The position numbers and the translations under genes were made by a program. The notes beneath the pieces were generated by a model. The model searched no databases. It had not been told where the DNA came from and saw nothing but the letters and a program-made list of their open reading frames with translations. Of a DNA stretch of 64,000 nucleotides, positions 54,722-63,339 are shown piece by piece (the stretch's first letter is position 1; each line of letters opens with the position of its first letter). The DNA is from Anaerovibrio lipolyticus DSM 3074 (GTDB lineage Bacteria; Bacillota; Negativicutes; Selenomonadales; Selenomonadaceae), in contig NZ_FQYW01000018.1 of assembly GCF_900141865.1 (NCBI RefSeq), positions 1-64,000 of the forward strand. Direction: 5' to 3'.

Positions 54722-54760
54722 AAGAAAAGGACAGGACTGACTCCTTGTCCAGTCCTGCCC
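54722..54760 (-). terminator. Terminator of the PerR/Fur-type gene
   Basis: Minus strand: GGGCAGGACTG pairs with CAGTCCTGTCC, then TTTTCTTTT. Confidence 0.8.
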
Positions 54761-54769
54761 CAATTTACC

Positions 54770-55210
54770 TTAATTATATTTTTTCTTTTTTCCCTGACAT
54801 TTAGGACACTCACCATAAAAATACAGCTGTCTGCCTGTCAGCTTGTAATCGGACAGCTTTGCTACCTGTTCCATAATGGCCTCATCCTCAAACTCCATAA
54901 TGTCATCTACACGGCCACATGTGTTGCAGCGCACATGTGGATGATTTTCCATTCTGGCATCGTAACGATAACTGTCCTCACCAATATTCAGTACCTGAGC
55001 CAAACCAATCTGATCAAATATCTCCATGGTCTTATATACAGTTGCCAGACTCATGGCCGGATAACTTGGCAAAAGCATATTATAAAGCATTTCCGCATTA
55101 GGATGCTCAGTTGTATTCTGCAACGCATCATATACAGCAAGACGCTGCGGAGTTACCTTAAAGCCATGACTGCGAAGTATATCTGCTACACTTTGCATGT
55201 CCATCATCAT
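54770..55210 (-). CDS. Fur family transcriptional regulator, PerR-like
   Basis: 146 residues. Winged helix (KVTPQRLAVYDAL, SLATVYKTMEIF) and a dimer domain with the structural zinc pairs C-x2-C (VRCNTCGR and GECPKCQ). HPHVRC is the regulatory metal region, and the spacing fits PerR better than Fur. Would repress peroxide-stress or metal genes. The start with three Met codons follows GGAGG. A perfect palindrome upstream may be its own operator. Confidence 0.88.
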   Translation of the reverse strand: MMMDMQSVADILRSHGFKVTPQRLAVYDALQNTTEHPNAEMLYNMLLPSYPAMSLATVYKTMEIFDQIGLAQVLNIGEDSYRYDARMENHPHVRCNTCGRVDDIMEFEDEAIMEQVAKLSDYKLTGRQLYFYGECPKCQGKKKKYN

Positions 55211-55264
55211 ATTCTTCTTCCTCCAAATTTAGTTGTAAAACGTAACTACTTTCTCCCAATTATT

Positions 55265-55285
55265 AATGGATAATTACTATCCATT
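55265..55285. promoter_or_regulatory. Palindromic operator candidate between PerR/Fur gene and tex
   Basis: AATGGATA-ATTAC-TATCCATT, a perfect 8-5-8 inverted repeat lying 55 bases before the regulator start and 128 before tex. Differs from the standard PerR box (TTATAATNATTATAA) but has similar symmetry; autoregulation is inference. Confidence 0.5.
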
Positions 55286-55412
55286 GAGTATTTTACATAT
55301 ATTTAACATTTATGTCAATAAAAATATAGGATAATAGTTTCATTTTTCTTAAAAGGAAATAATGTGATATAATTATTTGTCGATTGCTTACACGATGGAG
55401 GAATAAATTGAG

Positions 55413-57608
55413 ATGAAAACAGAAAATATCAGTAAAATTATTGCTGACGAATTAAAAATAAAAGTATTTCAGGTTGATGCTGTTACAGAGCTTTTAGACG
55501 AGGGCAACACCATTCCTTTTATTTCCCGCTACCGCAAGGAAAAAACCGGGGAACTGGACGAGGAGAAGGTTAGAATTATTTCCGAACGACTCGCCTACCT
55601 CCGCAATTTTGTAAAACGCCAGGAGGAAATCATCAACAAGATAGAGGAACAGGGAAAACTAACCCCTGAGCTGCAGCTGGCCATCGAAAAAACCACTAAG
55701 CTGCAGGAGCTGGAGGATATTTATCTTCCATATAAGCAGAAGAAGCGCACCAGAGCCCAAAAAGCCAAGGAAAAGGGCTTAGAGCCACTGGCAAGCACTA
55801 TTATTCTGCAAAATCTTGCTGTGGGTACTCCTGAGGAAGTGGCTGCAGAATACATCAATCCAGAACTGGAAGTGGAGACTGCCCAGGATGCCTTGGCTGG
55901 AGCTCAGGATATTATTGCGGAAATGATTTCCGAGGATGCCCAGCTTCGTCAGGAGCTGCGTAAATTCCTTTGGAATAACGCCTTTATTACCACCACCTTG
56001 GACGAGGAAAAAGAAAACACCGATGAGGGCAAAGTATTCCTGATGTACAAGGAATATAAGGAACTGGTGCGCACCCTGCCATCTCATCGTATTTTGGCTA
56101 TTAACCGTGGCGAAAAGCTGGAATGCCTGAAGGTAAAAATGGAGGATGATGAAGAAAAAATTCTCTCTATCATTGGCAAGCGTTTCATAAAAGGTAACTC
56201 CATTTTCCAAAGCCTTTTGAAAGACACTGTGGCTGATAGCTGGAAGCGTCTCATTCAGCCATCCCTTGAAAGAGAAATCAGAAATCAGCTTACCGAAACT
56301 GCAGAAAAACAGGCTATTGATATTTTTGGAACTAACCTACGCCAACTGTTACTGCAGGCACCACTGGCAGGCTTTACCGTAATGGGACTGGATCCTGGCT
56401 ACCGTACTGGCTGCAAAATGGCTATTGTAGATCCAACTGGACATGTCCTCGACCATGGAGTTCTTTATATTACCCATGGTGAAAAAGGTGCCGCTGAATC
56501 TGCAAAAAAAGCACTGGCTCTTATCAAAAAATACAAGGTCAATCTCATTTCCATTGGCAACGGTACTGCCTCCTTTGAAACAGAGGAATTTGCCGCCAAG
56601 CTCATAAAGGATAACGGACTTGATACTCACTACATAGTTACCAGCGAAGCTGGGGCCTCCGTATATTCTGCTTCCCCACTGGCAAAGGAGGAACTGCCTG
56701 AGTATGATGTTACTATCCGCGGTGCAGTGTCCATTGCCCGCAGAGTGCAGGATCCATTGGCAGAGCTGGTAAAAATCGATCCAAAGGCCATTGGCGTCGG
56801 CCAGTATCAGCATGACGTAAATCAAAAGGAACTGGCCAATACTCTGGATCAGACCATTGAATCAGCGGTAAACCACGTTGGTGTAGAACTGAATACTGCT
56901 TCCCCAGCCCTTTTGAAGCATGTGGCAGGCATAAATGCCACTATTGCCAAGAATATAGTAACCTACAGAAATGAAAATGGTCCTTTCAGCTCCCGTAAAG
57001 AGCTGCTAAAGGTAGCCCGTCTGGGCAATGCCGCCTACACCCAGTGTGCCGGCTTCCTGCGTATCGGCGGGGGCAAAATGCCTTTGGACAATACCCCTGT
57101 ACATCCTGAATCCTATGAGCTGGCCAAAAATATTTTGGCAAAATTAGGGGCCGATGTGGATATTTTAAATGACAAAAAGCAGCTGGAAATGCTCCAGGCC
57201 AAAATAAAAATTGCTAATCCTGAAAAGCTGGCCAAGGACTTAAATGCCGGTGTACCAACTGTTAAGGATATTTTGGATGCTTTGTCCAAGCCTGGCCGTG
57301 ATCCTCGTGAAGATCTGCCAGTGCCTCTTACCAGAAAAGCCATTGTAAAGCTGTCTGATATTAAGGTAGGTACCATTATGCGTGGTACTGTCCGCAATAT
57401 AACCGACTTTGGTGCCTTTGTAGATATTGGCATAAAAACCGCTGGTCTTGTACATATTTCCGAATTAAGCAACAAGCACGTCAAGCATCCTTTGGATGTG
57501 GTGGCTGTTGGTGATATTGTCACCGTTCTGGTCATTAGCGTGGACGAAGCAAGGGGCCGTATTGGCCTTAGCATCAAACAGGTCCCTCAGGAGGCCAAGG
57601 CTATATGA
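55413..57608 (+). CDS. tex: Tex family RNA-binding protein
   Basis: 731 residues. Tex N-terminal helical region (IPFISRYRKEKTGELDEEK), YqgF-like RNase H fold (GLDPGYRTGCKMAIVD at about 325-340), helix-hairpin-helix segments (INATIAKNIVTYRNENGPF) and a C-terminal S1 domain (GTIMRGTVRNITDFGAFVDI at about 652-671). Conserved nucleic-acid-binding factor tied to transcription. ATG 55413 after GGAGG. Its stop overlaps the next start (ATGA). Confidence 0.95.
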   Translation: MKTENISKIIADELKIKVFQVDAVTELLDEGNTIPFISRYRKEKTGELDEEKVRIISERLAYLRNFVKRQEEIINKIEEQGKLTPELQLAIEKTTKLQELEDIYLPYKQKKRTRAQKAKEKGLEPLASTIILQNLAVGTPEEVAAEYINPELEVETAQDALAGAQDIIAEMISEDAQLRQELRKFLWNNAFITTTLDEEKENTDEGKVFLMYKEYKELVRTLPSHRILAINRGEKLECLKVKMEDDEEKILSIIGKRFIKGNSIFQSLLKDTVADSWKRLIQPSLEREIRNQLTETAEKQAIDIFGTNLRQLLLQAPLAGFTVMGLDPGYRTGCKMAIVDPTGHVLDHGVLYITHGEKGAAESAKKALALIKKYKVNLISIGNGTASFETEEFAAKLIKDNGLDTHYIVTSEAGASVYSASPLAKEELPEYDVTIRGAVSIARRVQDPLAELVKIDPKAIGVGQYQHDVNQKELANTLDQTIESAVNHVGVELNTASPALLKHVAGINATIAKNIVTYRNENGPFSSRKELLKVARLGNAAYTQCAGFLRIGGGKMPLDNTPVHPESYELAKNILAKLGADVDILNDKKQLEMLQAKIKIANPEKLAKDLNAGVPTVKDILDALSKPGRDPREDLPVPLTRKAIVKLSDIKVGTIMRGTVRNITDFGAFVDIGIKTAGLVHISELSNKHVKHPLDVVAVGDIVTVLVISVDEARGRIGLSIKQVPQEAKAI

Positions 57609-59545
57609 CGAATTTACCCGTAATGAAGGAAGAGGATTTTAAAGCTCTCATAGCTCAAATACCTCCCAAGGATACTGACAGTATAGATGAAGTGGAAAGA
57701 ATTCTTGCCACTTCCACCATAAAAAGGGATGATTTTGGTGCCCTTCGCTTTTTATTGAAAAAGTATGCCGGTGCTACGGGCTCTGCTTCATTTGAGGACA
57801 CGCCTGTAAAGGCTGTCACCATCTGCTGTGCCGACCATGGTGTTGCAAAGGAAAATGTCAGTGCCTACCCGCCGGAAACCACGCTGCACATGGTGGCCAA
57901 TTACCTTATTTCCCACGGTGCTGCTGCCAATGTTTTTGCCGACTTCACAGGAGCTCATCTCTGTGTGGCAGATCTGGGCATAAACAGTGAAAAAGCCAAG
58001 GAGCTCCCAGGGCTTATAGATTTCCATATTGCCTCCGGCACCAATAACTCCTCCCAGGGGCCGGCCATGACCAGAGAACAGGCAATAAAATCCTTATATT
58101 ACGGATATTCTCTGGCAAAACAGCTCCACCAACAACAGGGGATAACCATATTTCTGCCCGGTGAAATGGGCATATCCAACACCACCTCCAGTGCAGCTAT
58201 TACCGCTGCTCTCCTTGAGGAATCCCCTGCCAACACCACCGGCAGAGGCACCAATATCTCCGATGAACGGTTCAAGACAAAGCTGGCCACTGTGGAAAAA
58301 ATACTGGCTGTAAACCAGCCGGATGCCAATGATCCTATAGATGTGCTGGCCAAAGTGGGAGGCTTTGAGCTAGGGGCCATTGCTGGACTTATGCTGGGTG
58401 CCGCAGCTTCCCATTCCCTTACCATACTGGACGGCTTTAATTCCAGTGCCGCTGCCCTAATAGCTTTAAGATTGGCTCCTGTTCTCAAGGATTATCTTGT
58501 TCCTTCCCACAAAGCGGGAGAACAGGGACAGCACTTAATCCTTAAAGAACTGGATTTTACCCCAATTATGGCTTTAAACATTAAGCTGGGAGAGGCCATT
58601 GGTTCATCCCTTGTAGCTGACATTTTAGATGCCGCCATAAGAGCCTTTAAAAATATTCAAAAGGACCTGCCCGCCAAAGAGTTAATGGCAGATACCATCG
58701 AAAAGGATGTTATTCCCAACATAGCCATTACCCTGACTGATAAAACCTTTGATTATTATACTCGTACCATGCCGGACCTGGATAAGGAGGCCATTGAACG
58801 CTGTCAGATGCGGCTGGACAATTTATCAAAGCCTATCTACAGCTTGGGGGTAATTGAACAGATAGCCGCCCAGCTAAGTGGTATAACCTCCAACGAGCTG
58901 CCAAATGATATATCCAAAACAATGCTTTTCATTGGCATGAAAAAGGAAGCTGCATTAGATAAGGACCAAGCTGCTTTTATTCATAGCTTTACCACTCAAA
59001 CAGGAGCCGAAGCTATTGCAGCCTATCTCACAGGAGAAAGGACCCAGATGGATGCCTTTGAATTTGGTCGGCTGCAGGGGGAAAATATCTCTCTGGGAAG
59101 CCAAATCATGGGACTTTCCCTTATAGATAACGACACTGCATTAATAGATGCCATGGCAAATATGCTGTGCGACACCCAGGGCAATCTAAAGCTCCAACCA
59201 GGTACCTTCATGACTCAGCTATCTGGGGAAATGCAGCTGATAGCCTCCGCTGTTCTTGGGGCCATAATTGCCGCCACCCACAACCGCACCATGATAATTC
59301 TTGGAGATAGGGCAGTAACCGCCTTGGCTGGCTATGCAGCTCAATTGGTACCGGAAATTCAGCCCTTTCTCTTACCGATTGAACCACCGTTGTACCACAT
59401 GGCAGTGAAAATACCAGGCATAACGGCCTGCATAGGAATGCGTCTTGCAGATGCTGCTATTCATATAGTTAATGATATGAAAACCTTCAGCGAGGCCCAG
59501 GTGGCTACTGCCAACGACGGCCCAGGTGCCGGAAGACAAATATAG
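57605..59545 (+). CDS. Double CobT-domain alpha-ribosyltransferase, ArsAB-like fusion
   Basis: 646 residues against about 350 for CobT. Residues about 35-370 form a CobT domain with CCADHGVAKENVSAYP (74-89), GEMGISNTTSSAA (186-198) and catalytic E330 (KLGEAIGSS), but no KPxGSLG loop. Residues about 395-635 form a second CobT-like domain that has this loop (LSKPIYSLGVIEQIAAQLSG, 407-426) and the CobT-type end (RLADAAIHIVNDMKTFSEA) but lacks the catalytic Glu. CobT activates the lower base of cobamides; the Negativicutes enzymes ArsA and ArsB, two CobT homologues acting together, activate phenol and p-cresol. The halves complement each other in the same way, so a fused phenolyl-cobamide enzyme is likely. 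Coupled to tex by ATGA. Confidence 0.82.
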   Translation: MTNLPVMKEEDFKALIAQIPPKDTDSIDEVERILATSTIKRDDFGALRFLLKKYAGATGSASFEDTPVKAVTICCADHGVAKENVSAYPPETTLHMVANYLISHGAAANVFADFTGAHLCVADLGINSEKAKELPGLIDFHIASGTNNSSQGPAMTREQAIKSLYYGYSLAKQLHQQQGITIFLPGEMGISNTTSSAAITAALLEESPANTTGRGTNISDERFKTKLATVEKILAVNQPDANDPIDVLAKVGGFELGAIAGLMLGAAASHSLTILDGFNSSAAALIALRLAPVLKDYLVPSHKAGEQGQHLILKELDFTPIMALNIKLGEAIGSSLVADILDAAIRAFKNIQKDLPAKELMADTIEKDVIPNIAITLTDKTFDYYTRTMPDLDKEAIERCQMRLDNLSKPIYSLGVIEQIAAQLSGITSNELPNDISKTMLFIGMKKEAALDKDQAAFIHSFTTQTGAEAIAAYLTGERTQMDAFEFGRLQGENISLGSQIMGLSLIDNDTALIDAMANMLCDTQGNLKLQPGTFMTQLSGEMQLIASAVLGAIIAATHNRTMIILGDRAVTALAGYAAQLVPEIQPFLLPIEPPLYHMAVKIPGITACIGMRLADAAIHIVNDMKTFSEAQVATANDGPGAGRQI

Positions 59546-59568
59546 CTTTCATAACAATCATTGCAAAT

Positions 59569-59619
59569 CAAAACAGGGTTTGGGAAACCTAAAAAGTATT
59601 CCAAACCCTGTTTTTCTTT
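59569..59619. terminator. Bidirectional terminator
   Basis: AAACAGGGTTTGG pairs with CCAAACCCTGTTT, with A run before and T run after; ends both converging operons. Confidence 0.9.
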
Positions 59620-59629
59620 TATCCGGGTA

Positions 59630-62227
59630 CTATTCTTCTGTCATATCCCTGGCCATTTGAGCCACCTGCCGATACATGGCCATTATTTCCTCATGATGCT
59701 GCTTCATGTATTCCACTGCCTTCATGCGCTGAGCCTCAGTGGATTCCTCGGAAATATAGTCCTTACCGGCCTGTTCCTGTTCCTTAGCCATTTCATGGAG
59801 GAGATCACAACCAATATTCAAGGAGCCTGACTTCAGGGCATGAACCTTAATCCTGTAGGCATCCCATTTCTCCGCCCCAAAGGATTTTTCCATATCCTCG
59901 ATATTGGCTTCAGAGAGTTTGCTGAACATTTCAAGAACCCGCTTATACAGCTTATCACTGTTATTGCAGAATTTTAAACCCACGGACATATCAATTCTAG
60001 GCATTCTCCTATCTACAAAAGTGCTGTCATGGACAATTTCACCCCTTTTATCAGCAAGAGCCCCATTCTCCACTGTTTTAGGTTCATCCAGTGTCTTAAC
60101 TTCCTCAACGCCTTTCGCTTCAGATTCCTCCACCGGATGCACCAATTCAGCAGGAAGATTGCGCTTTACCACAGTCTCAAGCTGCTTACCCGTCATAGGC
60201 TTGCTAAGATAATCATCAAAGCCCTCTGCCAGGAATTTTTCACGAACACCTGCCAGGGCAGTAGCCGTCAGAATAACAAACCTTGTATTTTCAGTGCCTT
60301 TGATTTTCTTGGCCTCATTGAGAGTTGCAATACCATCCATTCCCGGCATCATATAATCTGTCATAACCAAATGGAAGGATTCTTTCTTCAGAAATTCCAA
60401 TGCCTCACTTCCACTGTGGGCCACTGTCAATTTTGCCTTGGTATCAGACAGCATACAGGTCGCCACGAAGCAATTCATTTCGTTGTCATCAACTATGAGA
60501 ATGGATGCCTCCGGAGCAGTAAAGCTGGTGGCCACCACGTCCTCCAGTTCTTCCTCTATATCCTGATCTGCATCAAAATCTCCAATAACCTCTGCCCCCA
60601 TAATCTTCTGAGGCAGTTCAATGGTAAAGGTACTCCCCTCTCCGTAGATACTGCTTACGTTAACAGTTCCCCCCATCATGGTAAGGAGCCTATGGGTAAT
60701 GGCCAAACCAAGGCCCGTGCCCTCCACCTTGCAGTTTTTCTGAATATCAAGACGTTCAAAATCCTTGAACAGCTTTTCCATATCCTCTGGCTTAATACCA
60801 ATACCAGTATCTGTTACCACCAGCTTAAGGTTAAGTATATCCTCTACGATATCACCACCTACATCAAAGGTTACAGTACCTTCATCCGTATATTTTATGG
60901 CGTTGTTAATGACATTAATAAGTATCTGGCGTATACGCCCCACATCACCATACAGCTCATTAGGCAAGTCGGCATCCACATTTATGATAAACTCCAACTG
61001 TTTTGCCTTGGCCCTGAACCCCACCAGAGTCACTACCTCCTTAAGGAGAACCCGTAAGCTGTATTTATCTGTTACCAGCTCCATACGGCCGGATTCAATT
61101 TTGGAAAAATCCAGAATTTCATTAATAATTCCCAAAAGCGCTGTGGAGGCAGAATGAATATTGCTGGCATAACGCCGTATATCCATGTCCCTGCTACGCC
61201 TTAGAATCATCTCATCCATGCCGTTAATGGCATTTAAAGGTGTTCTTATTTCATGACTCATATTGGCCAGGAACTGGCTTTTAGCCCGATTGGCATCATC
61301 TGCCGCCTGTCTGGCCTTTTTAAGGGCTTCATTCTCCGCCACCTTGGTCTGGGCCATAAACAGATAAATGCTGACACAGGCAAACAACAGCAGCATCAAA
61401 GTAAACACCCACTGCACCATCTGATACACACTATTGATTCTTCCTGCTACTGCAGACCAAGGAATATATCCCACCAAGGAAAAATCTGTTTGTGGAAGGT
61501 CTGCACCAAAAACATAATATTTCCCTTTGCTTCCTTCTGTATAAACAGCTGCAGCCTTGCTTGTTTCCAGCCTGGAATGAACCTCCACCATACCAGCCTT
61601 TATATCCTGATCATCCCAAAATTCGTGATCCTTTGTGGAAAAGTTCTCATAAGGAACGGCCAAACTACCATCCTTATATTGGATCATTATACGGCTATAT
61701 GGGTTATAATCTGCCAGTCCAAAAACCTTGGTTAAATTTCCCCTCGGAAAAATCTGATAGAGAACATACCTTACGTTATCCCCATAATAAACAGGAACAG
61801 CCACAATTATGCCTCCGTCAGTGTGGTAATCCACCACGTTATTTCCCTGAAAAGCCCTGAGCAGCTTGGGAAAATCATGCTTGCTGACTACAGCTCCAGT
61901 TACGTTTCCCTCGTAATCCATAACCCCGGCTCTGCCGTATACATTTTCCTGATTAATGGCCTCCAAAATATTATTTTTCTGCTCCTCATGCTGCTCCAAA
62001 TAAATGGAAGCTGCCTTCAGTGTGCTAATATAGCGCATAAACCGCTCATCTGCCAGCTGGGCCATATCCGCCGTCATTTGAGATACGGATTCCTCAGCAG
62101 CATCATTTAACTTACGGCTTATTTGATTCTGGAGAATATTGCCGGTAATAAACAAAATTATGGTCAGGATAATTATCTCGATAAAAGCCTTTTGGGACAG
62201 TCCCAATTTACTGATTTTACTATTCAA
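59630..62227 (-). CDS. Hybrid sensor histidine kinase with REC and Hpt domains
   Basis: 865 residues. Two membrane helices (about 15-30 and 270-290) enclose a double-Cache-like sensor; then HisKA with H325 (MSHEIRTPLN), HATPase (NNAIKY, DTGIGI, GTGLGLAI), a receiver with D624 (MTDYMMPG) and K677, and a C-terminal Hpt domain with H796 (VHALKSGSLN). A full phosphorelay in one chain; the output regulator is not in the window. TTG start overlaps the end of the BMP-type gene by eight bases, so both are made together and the BMP protein may deliver the ligand. Confidence 0.93.
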   Translation of the reverse strand: MNSKISKLGLSQKAFIEIIILTIILFITGNILQNQISRKLNDAAEESVSQMTADMAQLADERFMRYISTLKAASIYLEQHEEQKNNILEAINQENVYGRAGVMDYEGNVTGAVVSKHDFPKLLRAFQGNNVVDYHTDGGIIVAVPVYYGDNVRYVLYQIFPRGNLTKVFGLADYNPYSRIMIQYKDGSLAVPYENFSTKDHEFWDDQDIKAGMVEVHSRLETSKAAAVYTEGSKGKYYVFGADLPQTDFSLVGYIPWSAVAGRINSVYQMVQWVFTLMLLLFACVSIYLFMAQTKVAENEALKKARQAADDANRAKSQFLANMSHEIRTPLNAINGMDEMILRRSRDMDIRRYASNIHSASTALLGIINEILDFSKIESGRMELVTDKYSLRVLLKEVVTLVGFRAKAKQLEFIINVDADLPNELYGDVGRIRQILINVINNAIKYTDEGTVTFDVGGDIVEDILNLKLVVTDTGIGIKPEDMEKLFKDFERLDIQKNCKVEGTGLGLAITHRLLTMMGGTVNVSSIYGEGSTFTIELPQKIMGAEVIGDFDADQDIEEELEDVVATSFTAPEASILIVDDNEMNCFVATCMLSDTKAKLTVAHSGSEALEFLKKESFHLVMTDYMMPGMDGIATLNEAKKIKGTENTRFVILTATALAGVREKFLAEGFDDYLSKPMTGKQLETVVKRNLPAELVHPVEESEAKGVEEVKTLDEPKTVENGALADKRGEIVHDSTFVDRRMPRIDMSVGLKFCNNSDKLYKRVLEMFSKLSEANIEDMEKSFGAEKWDAYRIKVHALKSGSLNIGCDLLHEMAKEQEQAGKDYISEESTEAQRMKAVEYMKQHHEEIMAMYRQVAQMARDMTEE

Positions 62228-63326
62228 GGACGTCCACTCCCTTCACCAGCCAATCCATGTGCTGCAACAGATACTCGTCCCTGATAACCTCATTAGGCTG
62301 ACAGCGGCGTTTCCCCTTATTATCAAATATCTCACCAGCAAAGACAAAACGACCAGCCAACATTTCCTTTTTCAATTGTTTCAATACAGTACGCTGTTCA
62401 TAAGTCACGGCATCAGAAAGCTGACTGAGCTCTACCAGATCAGCCTCCATGCCTACCCATCTATTGTCCACAAAATTCATTTCGCCCTTGAGATAATACC
62501 TTACTATATCCTCATAGTAACGGTCCCAATTACACATAATCGAAGTTAAATCATGTTCTGAGCCATTTTGCAGATCCTCATAATAGCCAATATAATCTAC
62601 TCCCATTTTTTCCGCCACAGTGGCGGCCATTGGTTCATCCTGATGGTAGGTTATTACATCGGCCTTTTCCTGGGTAATAAGCCTGTAGGTGTGTTCTTCC
62701 TCTACTTCCTCATTTTCCCAGCTTCCTGTATACATAACCACTACCCTGGCATTTGGGTTAGTTCTCTGAACCCCCAGAGTAAAGGCATTAATTCCCCGAT
62801 TCACTTCAGAATTTGGCATAGCTGCCACGTAGCCAATAACATTGCTCTTGGTACGCATTCCCGCCAGGGCTCCTGTCAAATACCGCCCTTGATACATACG
62901 GATAAAATAAGATGTCATATTCCGCCCCCGGCACTCTGCAGAATTAGTACCAAAGGCTACCTGGGGAAATTCCCGTATCAAGGTTTTGCCGTCTGTCGTA
63001 TAGGAATAGCTGGTAAGAAATACCATTCCGGCACCATTTTCTACCATTTTCCGTACTGCATCTGCACACTTGCCATCGAGGCCACTGTTGTTATCGCTTA
63101 CCAGCAGCTCCACCCCCATGGCATCACAGGCCTTTTTCATTCCCCTGTACTGCGGTGCATTCCACCCTTCCTCATTTCTGTCCCCCAGCAATACTATACC
63201 TACGACGGGCTTTTTTATATCCTTATCATTGGAAAAGTACCAAAGGGAAGCTCCCAGGGCAGTAATAAAGAAAAACAGTCCCAAAAGCATTGCCCATTCA
63301 AACATCGAGCGCTGTTTAGGTTCCAT
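62220..63326 (-). CDS. Membrane-anchored BMP/PnrA-type solute-binding protein
   Basis: 368 residues. N-terminal membrane helix (about 9-28) without lipobox Cys, then a BMP-family periplasmic fold (VVGIVLLGDRNEEGWN, AFGTNSAECRGRN, IGYVAAMPNSEVNRGINAF). Relatives bind nucleosides or related ligands for ABC import, but no permease genes are nearby; it is wedged between an HD-GYP gene and a hybrid kinase with overlapping ends. A sensing rather than transport role is therefore likely. ATG 63326 was chosen for its AGGGGGG site; an ATG at 63347 overlaps the previous stop. Confidence 0.85.
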   Translation of the reverse strand: MEPKQRSMFEWAMLLGLFFFITALGASLWYFSNDKDIKKPVVGIVLLGDRNEEGWNAPQYRGMKKACDAMGVELLVSDNNSGLDGKCADAVRKMVENGAGMVFLTSYSYTTDGKTLIREFPQVAFGTNSAECRGRNMTSYFIRMYQGRYLTGALAGMRTKSNVIGYVAAMPNSEVNRGINAFTLGVQRTNPNARVVVMYTGSWENEEVEEEHTYRLITQEKADVITYHQDEPMAATVAEKMGVDYIGYYEDLQNGSEHDLTSIMCNWDRYYEDIVRYYLKGEMNFVDNRWVGMEADLVELSQLSDAVTYEQRTVLKQLKKEMLAGRFVFAGEIFDNKGKRRCQPNEVIRDEYLLQHMDWLVKGVDVLE

Positions 63327-63339
63327 TGCAAAAGCCCCC

